The position numbers were made by a program, and so were the translations under genes. Below are positions 17,785-25,317 of a stretch of DNA of 33,714 nt, piece after piece (position 1 is the first letter of the stretch; each line of letters begins with the position of its first letter). Origin of the DNA: a virus; the IMG/VR virus record IMGVR_UViG_3300048592_000073, positions 1 to 33,714 of that record. One strand, given 5' to 3'. The notes beneath the pieces were generated by a model. The model saw nothing but the letters and a program-made list of their open reading frames with translations, had not been told where the DNA came from and ran no database searches.

Positions 17785-18288
17785 TTAATCATACATCTCA
17801 GAGTCTCGGTTGCCGTCCTTATCAAAGGTAACTAGATCAATGACACGTACCTTAGATGGACGCTTGAGTGCGATGAACTGCTTCTTGTTGAACTGAGTAC
17901 GAGCAAGGTCACACTTGACTAGCACTTTGGAACCATTACCAATCTTGGTGCCCGGCTCTACGTCTTCGTCATCATACATAACTTTAGGACCGAACTTGGC
18001 ATTCTTTGAAGAGACAATCTTTACGAACTCAATGCCATCTTCAGCCACCTCATAGCGTGGGTTACCCTCATCATCGACCTTCTCTCTCGCAGAGTCACCA
18101 TGAAGGTTACCGTTCTGATCCTTGAAACCAGTAAGGATCTTGACACCCAGTTCCTTAACCTCTTCAAGACTATCTGGGATGATGGTAATCTCATATAGGT
18201 CGGTAACTGGGTTAATCTCGAATACGCTAGCCCAGTGTGCCTCACCACGGATGAAGACATCGTCAAGCTTCTCGTAGTTCATGGTCAT
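17785..18288 (-). CDS. ssDNA-binding protein (T7 gp2.5-like)
   Basis: A 167-aa protein with OB-fold character. It has an early strand pair around VFEINPVTDLYEITIIPD, a loop-rich acidic middle, then the characteristic IGNGSKVLVKCDL strand (about residue 115-128) and a closing strand RPSKVRVIDLVTF, ending in a short acidic tail (DKDGNRDSEMYD). Phage SSBs of this kind coat single strands and use the acidic tail to contact polymerase and helicase. It lies between the polymerase/tRNA and the exonuclease. The tail is shorter than that of T7 gp2.5 (232 aa). Confidence 0.75.
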   Translation of the reverse strand: MTMNYEKLDDVFIRGEAHWASVFEINPVTDLYEITIIPDSLEEVKELGVKILTGFKDQNGNLHGDSAREKVDDEGNPRYEVAEDGIEFVKIVSSKNAKFGPKVMYDDEDVEPGTKIGNGSKVLVKCDLARTQFNKKQFIALKRPSKVRVIDLVTFDKDGNRDSEMYD

Positions 18289-18341
18289 ATTAGTTTATCT
18301 CCACTTCTCTCTTGCATTGTAGCATAGTTTGATAAGGTAGT

Positions 18342-18415
18342 TGGCGAACCGCCTCAGAATCGAACTGAGATCTACGGTTTTGGAGACCGTCGTTTTACCA
18401 TTAAACCAGCGGAAC
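18342..18415 (-). tRNA. tRNA-Trp (CCA anticodon), acceptor stem imperfect
   Basis: On the minus strand the 74-nt sequence folds as a tRNA. The D stem is GTTT/AAAC with a GG-containing loop, the anticodon stem ACGGT/ACCGT encloses loop CTCCAAA (anticodon CCA, Trp), the variable loop is 4 nt, the T stem CTCAG/CTGAG encloses TTCGATT, the discriminator is G73 (the bacterial Trp identity base), and CCA is encoded. The acceptor strands GTTCCGC and GCGGTTC pair at five of seven positions and leave two adjacent T-T mismatches (2-71, 3-70). It starts one base after the polymerase stop codon, so it must be processed from the operon transcript. Confidence 0.82.
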
Positions 18416-18416
18416 A

Positions 18417-20429
18417 TCAATGAGTTTCTTTCCAAGTTTTCCCCACCTTATATTCACCAGTGATAGGACACTTACATTTGTAGTATCTCCCAGCTTGCTC
18501 TAGGGAGAGTACCTGTAGTCTACCAAGGGTATGTGCATCAGCTTCTGAGCCAACCTCAGTCTGCCATTCGTCATGATTCTGTGTGGATAAACTATATTTT
18601 ACACCCTTCTTATCTGCTTGTCCACACCAAATCTTCAAGGCTCGCTTCATCAAGGTAGCTTCACCCTCTTGTAGTAGCGAAGCGAGCCAGTCACCGTGCC
18701 AGTCAGAAGCACATGGTATCCACCTACCACTGATGCCACTGTAGATGTACCCCTTGCGTGCTTGCTTCTTCTGAGTGTTCATGAAGGACTCCAAGCCGGG
18801 AGTCTCTTTGATGAACTTCTTATATAGTCTACCAGTCTCATCTACTGGCTTGTTGATTGTACTAGCCAGCTTAGTGATACTAGCACCTAAGAGGAAAGAA
18901 TAGATACCTTTATGTTCAATAGGCTTCGCTACTAACCTACCGGTTCTCTTATGAACTCCTGCACATTACTATGCAGAGCAGACTATATCATCACCCTACT
19001 GGGTGTCTGGCGCTTCCACTCGCTTGAGTGTACTCTCTTTCGAGATAGTCGTTGCACCTTCTAAATAAACTTCTTAGAGTCAAGAGTATTTAGCTTGGCT
19101 CAGGATTGTCCTTTAGAAGGAGGTTCCCTGAGTTCACCAGATTTATAGACGTCCTGTATTAAACGTCTTAGCCTTAGGTCGATCACACCCTAAGATGTCT
19201 GCATTACGTTGGTGCACGTCTCCGTTGATTAGCTCGTCTGTCCACTCTTGACTGTCAAGGTAGTGAGCCGAGACTCGTAGTTGAATTCCTGAGGCGTCAC
19301 ACCCCAAGAGATACTTGTTATCTGGTGCCCCCCACAATAGTCTACACTCACTACCATAGGGGCTATCACTGGAGGGTACTTGAGTAATAGGAGGATCGCG
19401 GTGAGCCATTCGGTGAGTTCTGGTTCCAATAGATATGATTTGTCCATGCTGACGATGCGTGTTCTCATTGTAGAACTCCAACCATTTGTCTATCTGTTTA
19501 GTGATACGTGTATTAAGGATACGCCACTCTTGGTATGGCCTGTACTTCTCACCTACCTGATGGATAATATCATCTAAGAGTTCATCATCAAGCTTAGGTT
19601 CTCCAGTAGGAGTTAAAACTTTTGGCTTCCATCCGGCGTGCAGTAAGTGACGTTTGATGAACGCATCTCTGTTGAGGTTGACTTCTGGCCATTTGATCCA
19701 AGCAAATGGGGCTCCGTCAGTAAACCAATCTGTCGGACATCCTCCAAGATTTCTAGTACTAAGTTCTCCGTTTCTTTTAGTCGTCGGGGTCGTGAGTATA
19801 AGCTCTCCTTTAGAATACTTAGCTTCTGCAAGAGAAGGAAATAACTCTCTAAGCTGAAGCTCACACTCTTGTCGTTTATCATTCAGTTCACTCCTAAGAA
19901 CCTGACATTGTTCTATATCAAAGTAGAAACCGTTACGCTCTACCTCTTTCATCTTCCAATGGACGAAACACTCTAGTTCTACCTCCGTCCATGGTATCTG
20001 CTTCTCATTGATACTGTTCTTAAGTAGTCGGTATAGCTTAGCATTGATCTTGGTATCTTCAACACACCGATGGATCATAGCGTCTGATAACACAGACCAG
20101 TCTTCGTGTTCAGGCTTGGTAATCCCTAACCGTTCTCCCCATGCTCCCAAGCTATGACCACCATCACGGTTAGAGTGATCAATGCGAGACATGCAGAGAG
20201 TATCCACCCAGCTATTAATGGGAGGAATAATGCCAAGACAGTCCCTAAGAACCCACCAATCGAAACCAAGAATGTTATGCCCAACAATCTCTGGATGTGT
20301 CGTGGCATAGTTACGCATCTCCTCATACGTAGTTAGGATATCAACATGGTCAGTATCAAGATCACGCCCAACCATGACGTGTATCTTGGTGTACTCTAAA
20401 CCGTCTGTCTCTAAGTCAACTACCTTCAC
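18417..20429 (-). CDS. Family A DNA polymerase (T7-type), interrupted by a group I intron
   Basis: The gene is split: exon 1 is 20429-19162, exon 2 is 18906-18417, and they join in frame to about 585 residues. Exon 1 has the 3'-5' exonuclease motif VVDLETDG at the N-terminus, GHNILGFDWW, and the polymerase motif A LLGCDASGIQLR. Splicing restores motif B as AKTFIYSFLLGAS, aligning with T7 AKTFIYGFLYGAG. Exon 2 has motif C NHDEWQTEV and ends like T7 polymerase. Unspliced, exon 1 stops at 19143, two codons inside the intron-derived frame after motif B. The GTG at 20429 (MKVVDLETDG, Shine-Dalgarno AAGGAG) is preferred over a GTG at 20468, which would overlap the upstream gene by 38 nt. Confidence 0.9.
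18907..19161 (-). ncRNA. Self-splicing group I intron in DNA polymerase gene, no ORF
   Basis: The 255-nt intron is defined on the minus strand. The exon 1 end AGACGTT pairs perfectly with internal guide GACGTCT across an 8-nt loop (P1), with the required U-G pair at the 5' splice site, and the intron ends in G. A conserved P4/P5-type segment (GGACAATCCTGAGCCAAGC) follows, then GGTGCAACGACTAT. GACTAT (19050-19045) and ATAGTC (18986-18981) form P7. CACCC/GGGTG gives a P8-like hairpin and CTGCA/TGCAG a P9-like hairpin. Removing these 255 nt restores the polymerase motif B exactly. No endonuclease is encoded inside, so mobility, if any, needs a protein made elsewhere. Confidence 0.92.
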
Positions 20430-20430
20430 A

Positions 20431-21015
20431 TCATTTAAACTCCTTGATACACTTAAGATGGTACTCACTTGAAGAAATATCCTTGAACTTATCAGGATAC
20501 TTATTGTCTATAAAGGTACACCAATTATCCCATAGTTGGTCTACTCCAATATGTCTACATATAGATAGATAATCTTTAATATTATATTTATTATCTTTAT
20601 TATATTTAATATCTAACTCTTTAAGTATATCTATTAAAGAGTATATAGTACTGAAGTTGTGAATGTCAAGACACCCTACCCTACCAAATGCTAACTGGAG
20701 GATGAAACCACCCTTAGCTACCCCTATCCCCGGTATCTCACATAGTATACCAAGGGCCTCTTCATCTGTCAACGATGGGAGTAGGGTATGGAGCTGAGAG
20801 GTAAGCTTAGGGTGACTCTTGAGCCACTCAAAGGTCTTGATCTTGTTACCCCACACGTAAGGGGAACGTAGCCCTACCTTGTTTACACTTGCAATCTGAT
20901 CATGCATAGCGTAGAATGGTTGTTGAATGGTGAGGGATACGAACTTAATGACACTATGGAAGTTGTCAGGGTTAAGGTGTGCTGCAATCTTAGGTTGAAC
21001 CGTCTTGTAAGTCAT
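20431..21015 (-). CDS. Helix-hairpin-helix DNA glycosylase-like protein
   Basis: A 194-aa helical protein. Around residue 100 it has a helix-hairpin-helix LCEIPGIGVAKGGFILQLAF followed by VGCLDIHN, placed like the HhH motif and catalytic Asp region of endonuclease III/AlkA-type base-excision enzymes. There is no iron-sulfur cluster Cys set. It may act on damaged or modified bases; the substrate is unknown. The start at 21015 is preferred because ATG overlaps the thyX stop (ATGA); the same frame extends to 21039. Codons for residues about 135-160 are unusually AT-rich (Lys/Asn/Tyr/Ile run). Confidence 0.6.
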   Translation of the reverse strand: MTYKTVQPKIAAHLNPDNFHSVIKFVSLTIQQPFYAMHDQIASVNKVGLRSPYVWGNKIKTFEWLKSHPKLTSQLHTLLPSLTDEEALGILCEIPGIGVAKGGFILQLAFGRVGCLDIHNFSTIYSLIDILKELDIKYNKDNKYNIKDYLSICRHIGVDQLWDNWCTFIDNKYPDKFKDISSSEYHLKCIKEFK

Positions 21016-22160
21016 AGATGTTCCATTAAGGCTTTCCAAGAGGTCGGGTATAGCTCTTCAAAGGTAGGCACAAACATCTTAGCGAAGTCTTGGATCTCTT
21101 TCTGTGCACTACCCTCAGTACGTAGCTTTATAAAGTGAGCCCAAGCCAACAGGGAACCAGTCCAATGCCATTCAACCATCTGCGATTGTGGCATCAACAT
21201 ACGCACCTGCTCAGGACATACTCCTTTATCAATCATATCTTTGTATAGGACCTTAAGATTATTGTAAAGTTCATCCACTGAATCTGATTGAGGAAGGATA
21301 TACCCACCATGTAATGCTAGTACCGACTTACAGAATTTTAACAAATCTTCATCAGAGGCATTGTGCTTCATGATGTTAGCTTTATTAGAAATAGTTTGTA
21401 TGTTCCCTTTAATATAGCCTTTAGTGTTATCAATACGATCTACACTAGGTGAATTATCTGTAATACTACTAGATTCATAGTCTAATGTTAACCCAAGATA
21501 GGCACAGCTTTCAGGCATTGGTATATCTTCTGGAGATAGGTCAATCTCTAATCCCCGTCTAGCTGCACTACCTTTTAACCGTTCAAGCTTAGAGACCCTC
21601 CAGCCTTGGTGTGTCTTACGGTATGCTTTTGACTGACAAGATGAGGAACAGTAAATCTGCCTGTTATTAACACTAGTGAATGTTACATTACAATTAGGAC
21701 ACTTACCTTCTTGTCCTTGGTAAGTTACAGTCTTGTCTGAACTTCCTTGTTTCTTATCTTCTGCTCTGCCCCTCCAAGATGTTGGCTTATAGAACTCAGG
21801 AGGAGAGTCAACATAACGACGAGATACTTCACTCCAACTCATACCTACCTGATGCTTACCCGCCTGTCTAGCTACGAAGAGGGGAGCCTTGCAGTGGAAA
21901 GAGATATGAGGATGTCTGAATGGGAGCCAGTGTCCTTCCCTAGCTAGGTAATTTATGAGCTTGGTATCTTTTTCTGATAGATATTTTTTACCGTAATACC
22001 TTCTAATTGGTGGGGCATTATATAGTCCCCTACCAAATTCATCTGTATCCATCTCTTCCCGGTAGTCTTGTACCCAATCAGACTGTTTATCAAAAGATAC
22101 CCTAGCTGCATTGACTACTCCCAAATCACTTGACATATGATCAAGATACGTGACTTCCAT
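21012..22160 (-). CDS. thyX: Flavin-dependent thymidylate synthase carrying an in-frame HNH insertion
   Basis: The 382-aa product is a complete ThyX with a foreign domain inside. N-terminal ThyX part (residues 1 to about 142): WLPFRHPHISFHCKAP and the signature KHQVGMSWSEVSRRY (variant of RHRxxSxNExSxRY), then DSPPEFYKP. C-terminal ThyX part (about 293-382): CPEQVRMLMPQ, HWTGSLLAWAHFIKLR and AQKEIQDFAK. Without the insertion it would be 231 aa, close to usual ThyX length. ThyX makes dTMP from dUMP using folate and FAD, and here complements RNR and deaminase. The start overlaps the 47-aa gene upstream by 20 nt; the stop overlaps the HhH gene (ATGA). Confidence 0.88.
   Translation of the reverse strand: MEVTYLDHMSSDLGVVNAARVSFDKQSDWVQDYREEMDTDEFGRGLYNAPPIRRYYGKKYLSEKDTKLINYLAREGHWLPFRHPHISFHCKAPLFVARQAGKHQVGMSWSEVSRRYVDSPPEFYKPTSWRGRAEDKKQGSSDKTVTYQGQEGKCPNCNVTFTSVNNRQIYCSSSCQSKAYRKTHQGWRVSKLERLKGSAARRGLEIDLSPEDIPMPESCAYLGLTLDYESSSITDNSPSVDRIDNTKGYIKGNIQTISNKANIMKHNASDEDLLKFCKSVLALHGGYILPQSDSVDELYNNLKVLYKDMIDKGVCPEQVRMLMPQSQMVEWHWTGSLLAWAHFIKLRTEGSAQKEIQDFAKMFVPTFEELYPTSWKALMEHL
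21283..21735 (-). mobile_element. HNH homing-endonuclease-like insertion inside thyX
   Basis: Exactly 453 nt (151 codons) interrupt the ThyX frame and are flanked by a 5-bp direct repeat TCAGA. Deleting them gives an uninterrupted KQGSSDSVDELY junction. The insert encodes a zinc-finger-like CPNC...CSSSC, a basic linker, then a CAYLGLTLDY segment and SVDRIDNTKGYIKGNIQ followed by NKANIMKHNAS, the pattern of phage HNH endonucleases. It lacks intein features (no N-terminal Cys/Ser block, no C-terminal His-Asn) and the ends do not fit a group I intron (exon U and intron-end G are not both available). Confidence 0.8.
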
Positions 22161-22284
22161 AATTCTCCATCCATTCCATAATTTGTTTAAGTTCTGTTAG
22201 TGACCCACTATTCTTTAGTCTATTCATTCTTCTAGATATAACTGCTGTACAATTTCTATCAAACTGTAACTTAAGGGTGTACAT
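22141..22284 (-). CDS. 47-aa basic helical protein
   Basis: ATG at 22284 overlaps the TAA of the upstream gene (TAATG) and the TGA at 22143-22141 lies 20 nt inside thyX. The product begins MYTLKLQFDRNCTAVISRRM and is basic and helical. No family is recognised; support is junction structure and the lack of another explanation for this gap. Confidence 0.55.
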   Translation of the reverse strand: MYTLKLQFDRNCTAVISRRMNRLKNSGSLTELKQIMEWMENYGSHVS

Positions 22285-22454
22285 TAATCGTGCATACCTT
22301 CCTTGATATCCATCTCTAGATTGAAGATCCTTAAAGCAATTCTCTCTAGACGCTTAGGTCCCTCTCGCAGAGGACCACTCCAGCAGTCTGCTAGTAAGTC
22401 TGAGATGTATCGTAGCTCTCTAATAATGTAATCATTAGTCATAGATTTTTTCAT
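22284..22454 (-). CDS. 56-aa unknown protein
   Basis: ATG at 22454 overlaps the TGA of the 64-aa gene (ATGA) and its TAA overlaps the next ATG. The product starts MKKSMTNDYIIRELRYISDL and is helical and charged. No family is recognised. Confidence 0.6.
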   Translation of the reverse strand: MKKSMTNDYIIRELRYISDLLADCWSGPLREGPKRLERIALRIFNLEMDIKEGMHD

Positions 22455-22645
22455 GACACTCTCTCATAAGTAACCTTAACTTCAATAACCTTACCACCAA
22501 ACTTACCAACGTACTTCTCTGCTGGCTTACGATGAACCCATAGTCTGGCATCAAGAAGGGTAATACTAACTACACCTCTTCCAGTATCAACAGGATTCCA
22601 ATGTGGATAGTAACCATCTTCACGCAACACTGTATACTTAATCAT
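22451..22645 (-). CDS. 64-aa unknown protein downstream of primase-helicase
   Basis: Begins one base after the primase-helicase stop (TGATATG). The 64 residues are beta-rich (VISITLLDARLWVHRK-like pattern in GVVSITLLDARLWVHRKP) and basic. No family is recognised. Confidence 0.65.
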   Translation of the reverse strand: MIKYTVLREDGYYPHWNPVDTGRGVVSITLLDARLWVHRKPAEKYVGKFGGKVIEVKVTYERVS

Positions 22646-22646
22646 A

Positions 22647-24230
22647 TCACTCTACCTCCGTCAGTCCAAATGGGCGTAGGTTAAACCTAAGCTTGGTACC
22701 TAGTCCACTCCAACCAGAAGACCTACACTTGTTAACATGCAGTAAGGTAGTGTTCTTCTCTTCTTCGTCTTCACTCATCTTGTTACGAGAAAAGCTAAAG
22801 AGGTTATTAGCTAGCTGATAGATAGCACCAGTACCCCTAGCATCTTCCATCGTAGGTACTGCCCCTTCTTCCCAAGTTTTAGAGCCATTACTCTTACGTA
22901 GGTGACAGCAAGTAGCAATGTAACAATCAAGTCTAGTGGTAAGTTGTTTCAAATTAGTAAGGAACTCATCGGTAAGAGCAAGTGTGTTGTCTGATGCTGT
23001 ACCACTCATGATGTAGCTGATGTGATCTAGGATGATCACCTTGGTACCGTATACCCTGACACTCAGTTCAATTAAGGATAAGATATCCTTGGATGTGAGC
23101 CTACCATACTCCTTCTGATCGAAGAGGTGGATACGATTAGACCCTAGTGTATTCTTCCAAGCTTCTTCCTTATCAGTAGGGCTATACTCTTCAGTAGGTT
23201 TATGGAAGGGGATGCCTGAGTTGAGAGCCATGTACCTTAGGGTTGCTTCTTCTTCTGAATCCTCAAGGAAGAAGACAGCCTGATGATCAGTAGTTGTATT
23301 GAGGATGTGATGTGATAGTTGAGAAAGGAATAGACTCTTACCAATGGAGGAGCCTGCAAGGTATACATCTAGGTGTGAGTACTTCCAACCCCAGCATACT
23401 TTATTGATTGCCTCCCAAGGATAAGACTTGTACTCGATGCTTTTACGTGAGAAGATACTATCATGCAGTTCATCAAGATTACAGAAAGCCTTAAGCTTTA
23501 CAGGCTGACTAGCCCACCACCTCTTGATTAGCTCACCTGACTTACCTTTAGTCAGTGCTTCATTAGCATCCTTAGGGAAGTCAGTTGGTAACTCTATTAC
23601 TTCTACCTTACCGGGGAAGATAGTAGCAATCCGTTGCAGGTCTACCTTGCGACCAGCATCATCGTTGTCAGGTAGGATCTTGATCTTCTCGAACTGATTA
23701 AGCTTCTCAAAGTTATGCTGGATAGCATCTACTGCTACTGAGTCTGAAGGTACAGCATAGACAGGGTACCCTCCCAGCATCTGAGATAAGCTTGGTGCAT
23801 CCCACATACCGAAGACAATAGTAACAGCCTTGGTACTCTTAGGTGGTACGTGCATACCCCATAGGTCGTAGTCTTTCTGCTTGAAGCCGGGCGCGTGGTA
23901 GATATACTTCTGTTTCTCAATCTCAGGTTGATTTACTTTAAAGTTTACCAGTTTCCCATTGATGTATAAGGGAAAATAGTAATGACCTTTTGCATCTGGG
24001 CCACAGATACCCCAGTCCTTTAAGGTCTTTACATCTAGTCCTCTGTATGCCTTCGTAGCCAGAGGCACAGAAGGAAGAGTACCAGTGAGCTTAACGCTAC
24101 TAGAATTATCCATGTTAGTACCTCTTCCTTTTCCTTTGTAGTTACATGAATGACAGAATGAACCACCATCTTCAAAGATAGTCAAGCAATCATTGTGTCC
24201 ACATTTAGGGCATGGCTGATGTGTTAGCAT
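22647..24230 (-). CDS. T7 gp4-type primase-helicase, Toprim site degenerate
   Basis: A 527-aa protein with the T7 gp4 layout. An N-terminal zinc ribbon (CPKC...CHSC, residues about 7-30) is followed by a Toprim region with ILPDNDDAGRK (about 195), a DANEAL element (about 228), and a RecA-type helicase with Walker A AGSSIGKSLFLSQL (about 300) and Walker B KVIILDHISYI (about 405). It unwinds the fork and may synthesise primers. The usual Toprim TEGE motif reads VFGM here, so the catalytic Glu is missing. ATG 24230 (MLTHQPCPKC) is chosen because it is the start closest to the zinc ribbon; the same frame runs up to a TTG at 24308. Confidence 0.88.
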   Translation of the reverse strand: MLTHQPCPKCGHNDCLTIFEDGGSFCHSCNYKGKGRGTNMDNSSSVKLTGTLPSVPLATKAYRGLDVKTLKDWGICGPDAKGHYYFPLYINGKLVNFKVNQPEIEKQKYIYHAPGFKQKDYDLWGMHVPPKSTKAVTIVFGMWDAPSLSQMLGGYPVYAVPSDSVAVDAIQHNFEKLNQFEKIKILPDNDDAGRKVDLQRIATIFPGKVEVIELPTDFPKDANEALTKGKSGELIKRWWASQPVKLKAFCNLDELHDSIFSRKSIEYKSYPWEAINKVCWGWKYSHLDVYLAGSSIGKSLFLSQLSHHILNTTTDHQAVFFLEDSEEEATLRYMALNSGIPFHKPTEEYSPTDKEEAWKNTLGSNRIHLFDQKEYGRLTSKDILSLIELSVRVYGTKVIILDHISYIMSGTASDNTLALTDEFLTNLKQLTTRLDCYIATCCHLRKSNGSKTWEEGAVPTMEDARGTGAIYQLANNLFSFSRNKMSEDEEEKNTTLLHVNKCRSSGWSGLGTKLRFNLRPFGLTEVE

Positions 24231-24519
24231 ACTTCGCAATCCAAGGGCATCGTGCTCCATTCCTCTCAATGTAGCTGAGTCTCTTATACTTCTTACTTTG
24301 ACCACCAACAGTCAGTTCTCTACCGTCCTTCAGAGTGACAGGCTCACTCCTCCACATGAAGTAGTAGTAGTGCTTATTCTCAATAAAGGTGATGTCTGCA
24401 ATGACATACATCCTCAAGATACAGTCTGAGACATACCAATGTAGTGGTCTAGCTTGCTTAACAGTTATGATCGTATCACCTACCCCTAAGGTATTGCCGA
24501 AGGCATCAATCAGTCGCAC
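24205..24519 (-). CDS. Small unknown protein upstream of primase-helicase
   Basis: A 104-aa beta-rich, aromatic and basic protein. GTG at 24519 is preferred as start (GGAG six bases upstream, 10-nt overlap with the previous gene); the frame also extends to a TTG at 24549. The C-terminus overlaps the primase-helicase start by 26 nt. Pattern such as GVGDTIITVKQARPLHWYV suggests an SH3-like or OB-like small barrel; no family is recognised. Confidence 0.65.
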   Translation of the reverse strand: MRLIDAFGNTLGVGDTIITVKQARPLHWYVSDCILRMYVIADITFIENKHYYYFMWRSEPVTLKDGRELTVGGQSKKYKRLSYIERNGARCPWIAKYANTSAMP

Positions 24520-24716
24520 GACTGGCTCCGTGTGATACGTGCATACCAAGAGTTAGTATCAGTATGTAGTTGAATGTAACTAAGCCTAGTACCGTACCCT
24601 TCCGGGTGGTACCTGTGCTCAAGATTTTCTAGGTAGTTGTACACCTCATCCCTTGTATCAGCTCTGATATCATATACAATGTTCATACCAAGAGGGTACT
24701 CATCAACTGTGATCAT
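24510..24716 (-). CDS. 68-aa unknown protein
   Basis: Begins 14 nt inside the end of the preceding gene with ATGATC. The product starts MITVDEYPLGMNIVYDIRAD and has alternating beta and helix character. No family is recognised. Confidence 0.65.
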   Translation of the reverse strand: MITVDEYPLGMNIVYDIRADTRDEVYNYLENLEHRYHPEGYGTRLSYIQLHTDTNSWYARITRSQSCD

Positions 24717-24942
24717 CTTTATTATCCTCTACTATAGCCTCAATCAGATCGAGGAAGGCATCTCTACTACGATGACCAAGCCCAAACTTGGGGCTGTACA
24801 CCGTGTTAAGAATGAACTCAGAGGTTGGCCCCTCCTCATAGAGGACGGTAACCTTAGAGTGAATAATAAGGAGTGCCTCTAAGATTTCGTATGCGACCTT
24901 CTCATCAAAAGACATAACATTAGAATAGGTTCGCGTCTTCAT
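24703..24942 (-). CDS. 79-aa unknown protein downstream of deaminase
   Basis: ATG at 24942 overlaps the deaminase TGA (ATGA). An in-frame start at 25023 exists but would overlap the deaminase by 85 nt and is rejected. The 79 residues (starting MKTRTYSNVMSFDEKVAYEI) end in an acidic helix. No family is recognised. Confidence 0.65.
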   Translation of the reverse strand: MKTRTYSNVMSFDEKVAYEILEALLIIHSKVTVLYEEGPTSEFILNTVYSPKFGLGHRSRDAFLDLIEAIVEDNKDDHS

Positions 24943-25301
24943 GTCCACTCCACATTCTTTAAACCATAGAATTCTAACGCTCTCATACAGCCAGAGCAGG
25001 GTTTGGCTGTACCGTACACCCAAGAGTTACCCGATCTCTTCACCCGAACAACCAGTATAGAACAGGACTCCAAAGAATCAGCGGTAGAATTATATAGGTA
25101 GTTACGTACAGCATCAATCTCTGCATGTAGGAAGATCCTCTCTGGTCTGCTAGCCCACTTGGCTTGAAGAGGGTGAGACTTCCTCTGATTAAAACCTACA
25201 GCTAGAAGCTTTCCCTTACGGTGGATACCAGCTACGATCCTTGCAGATTGGATAGGCTCTACATTCTTAGCCATGTTGTAGAGTACATCTTTAAGAACCA
25301 T
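24939..25301 (-). CDS. Cytidine/deoxycytidylate deaminase-family protein
   Basis: A 120-aa protein with the zinc site of the deaminase superfamily: HAEIDAV (about residue 58, His ligand and catalytic Glu) and KPCSGCMRAL (about 98, two Cys ligands). A SARIVAGIHRKGKLLAVGFN strand pair precedes them. Phage members usually deaminate dCMP to dUMP, the ThyX substrate, which fits the thyX, RNR and mazG genes in the same arm. Its short length leaves room for cytidine or another substrate. AAAGGA about 10 nt upstream supports the start. Confidence 0.78.
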   Translation of the reverse strand: MVLKDVLYNMAKNVEPIQSARIVAGIHRKGKLLAVGFNQRKSHPLQAKWASRPERIFLHAEIDAVRNYLYNSTADSLESCSILVVRVKRSGNSWVYGTAKPCSGCMRALEFYGLKNVEWT

Positions 25302-25317
25302 AGCTGGTGTCCTTTAA

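Noticed and set aside
18417-19143. Polymerase as two separate genes or a pseudogene
   Set aside because: The intervening 255 nt have the full set of group I intron hallmarks and splice to a perfect motif B.
21283-21735. Intein in ThyX
   Set aside because: No N-terminal Cys/Ser block or penultimate His-Asn at the borders; the content is a zinc-finger/HNH unit only.
21283-21735. Group I intron with an in-frame ORF in thyX
   Set aside because: With the borders that restore the ThyX frame, no placement gives both a U at the exon end and a G at the intron end, and no P7-type sequence was seen.
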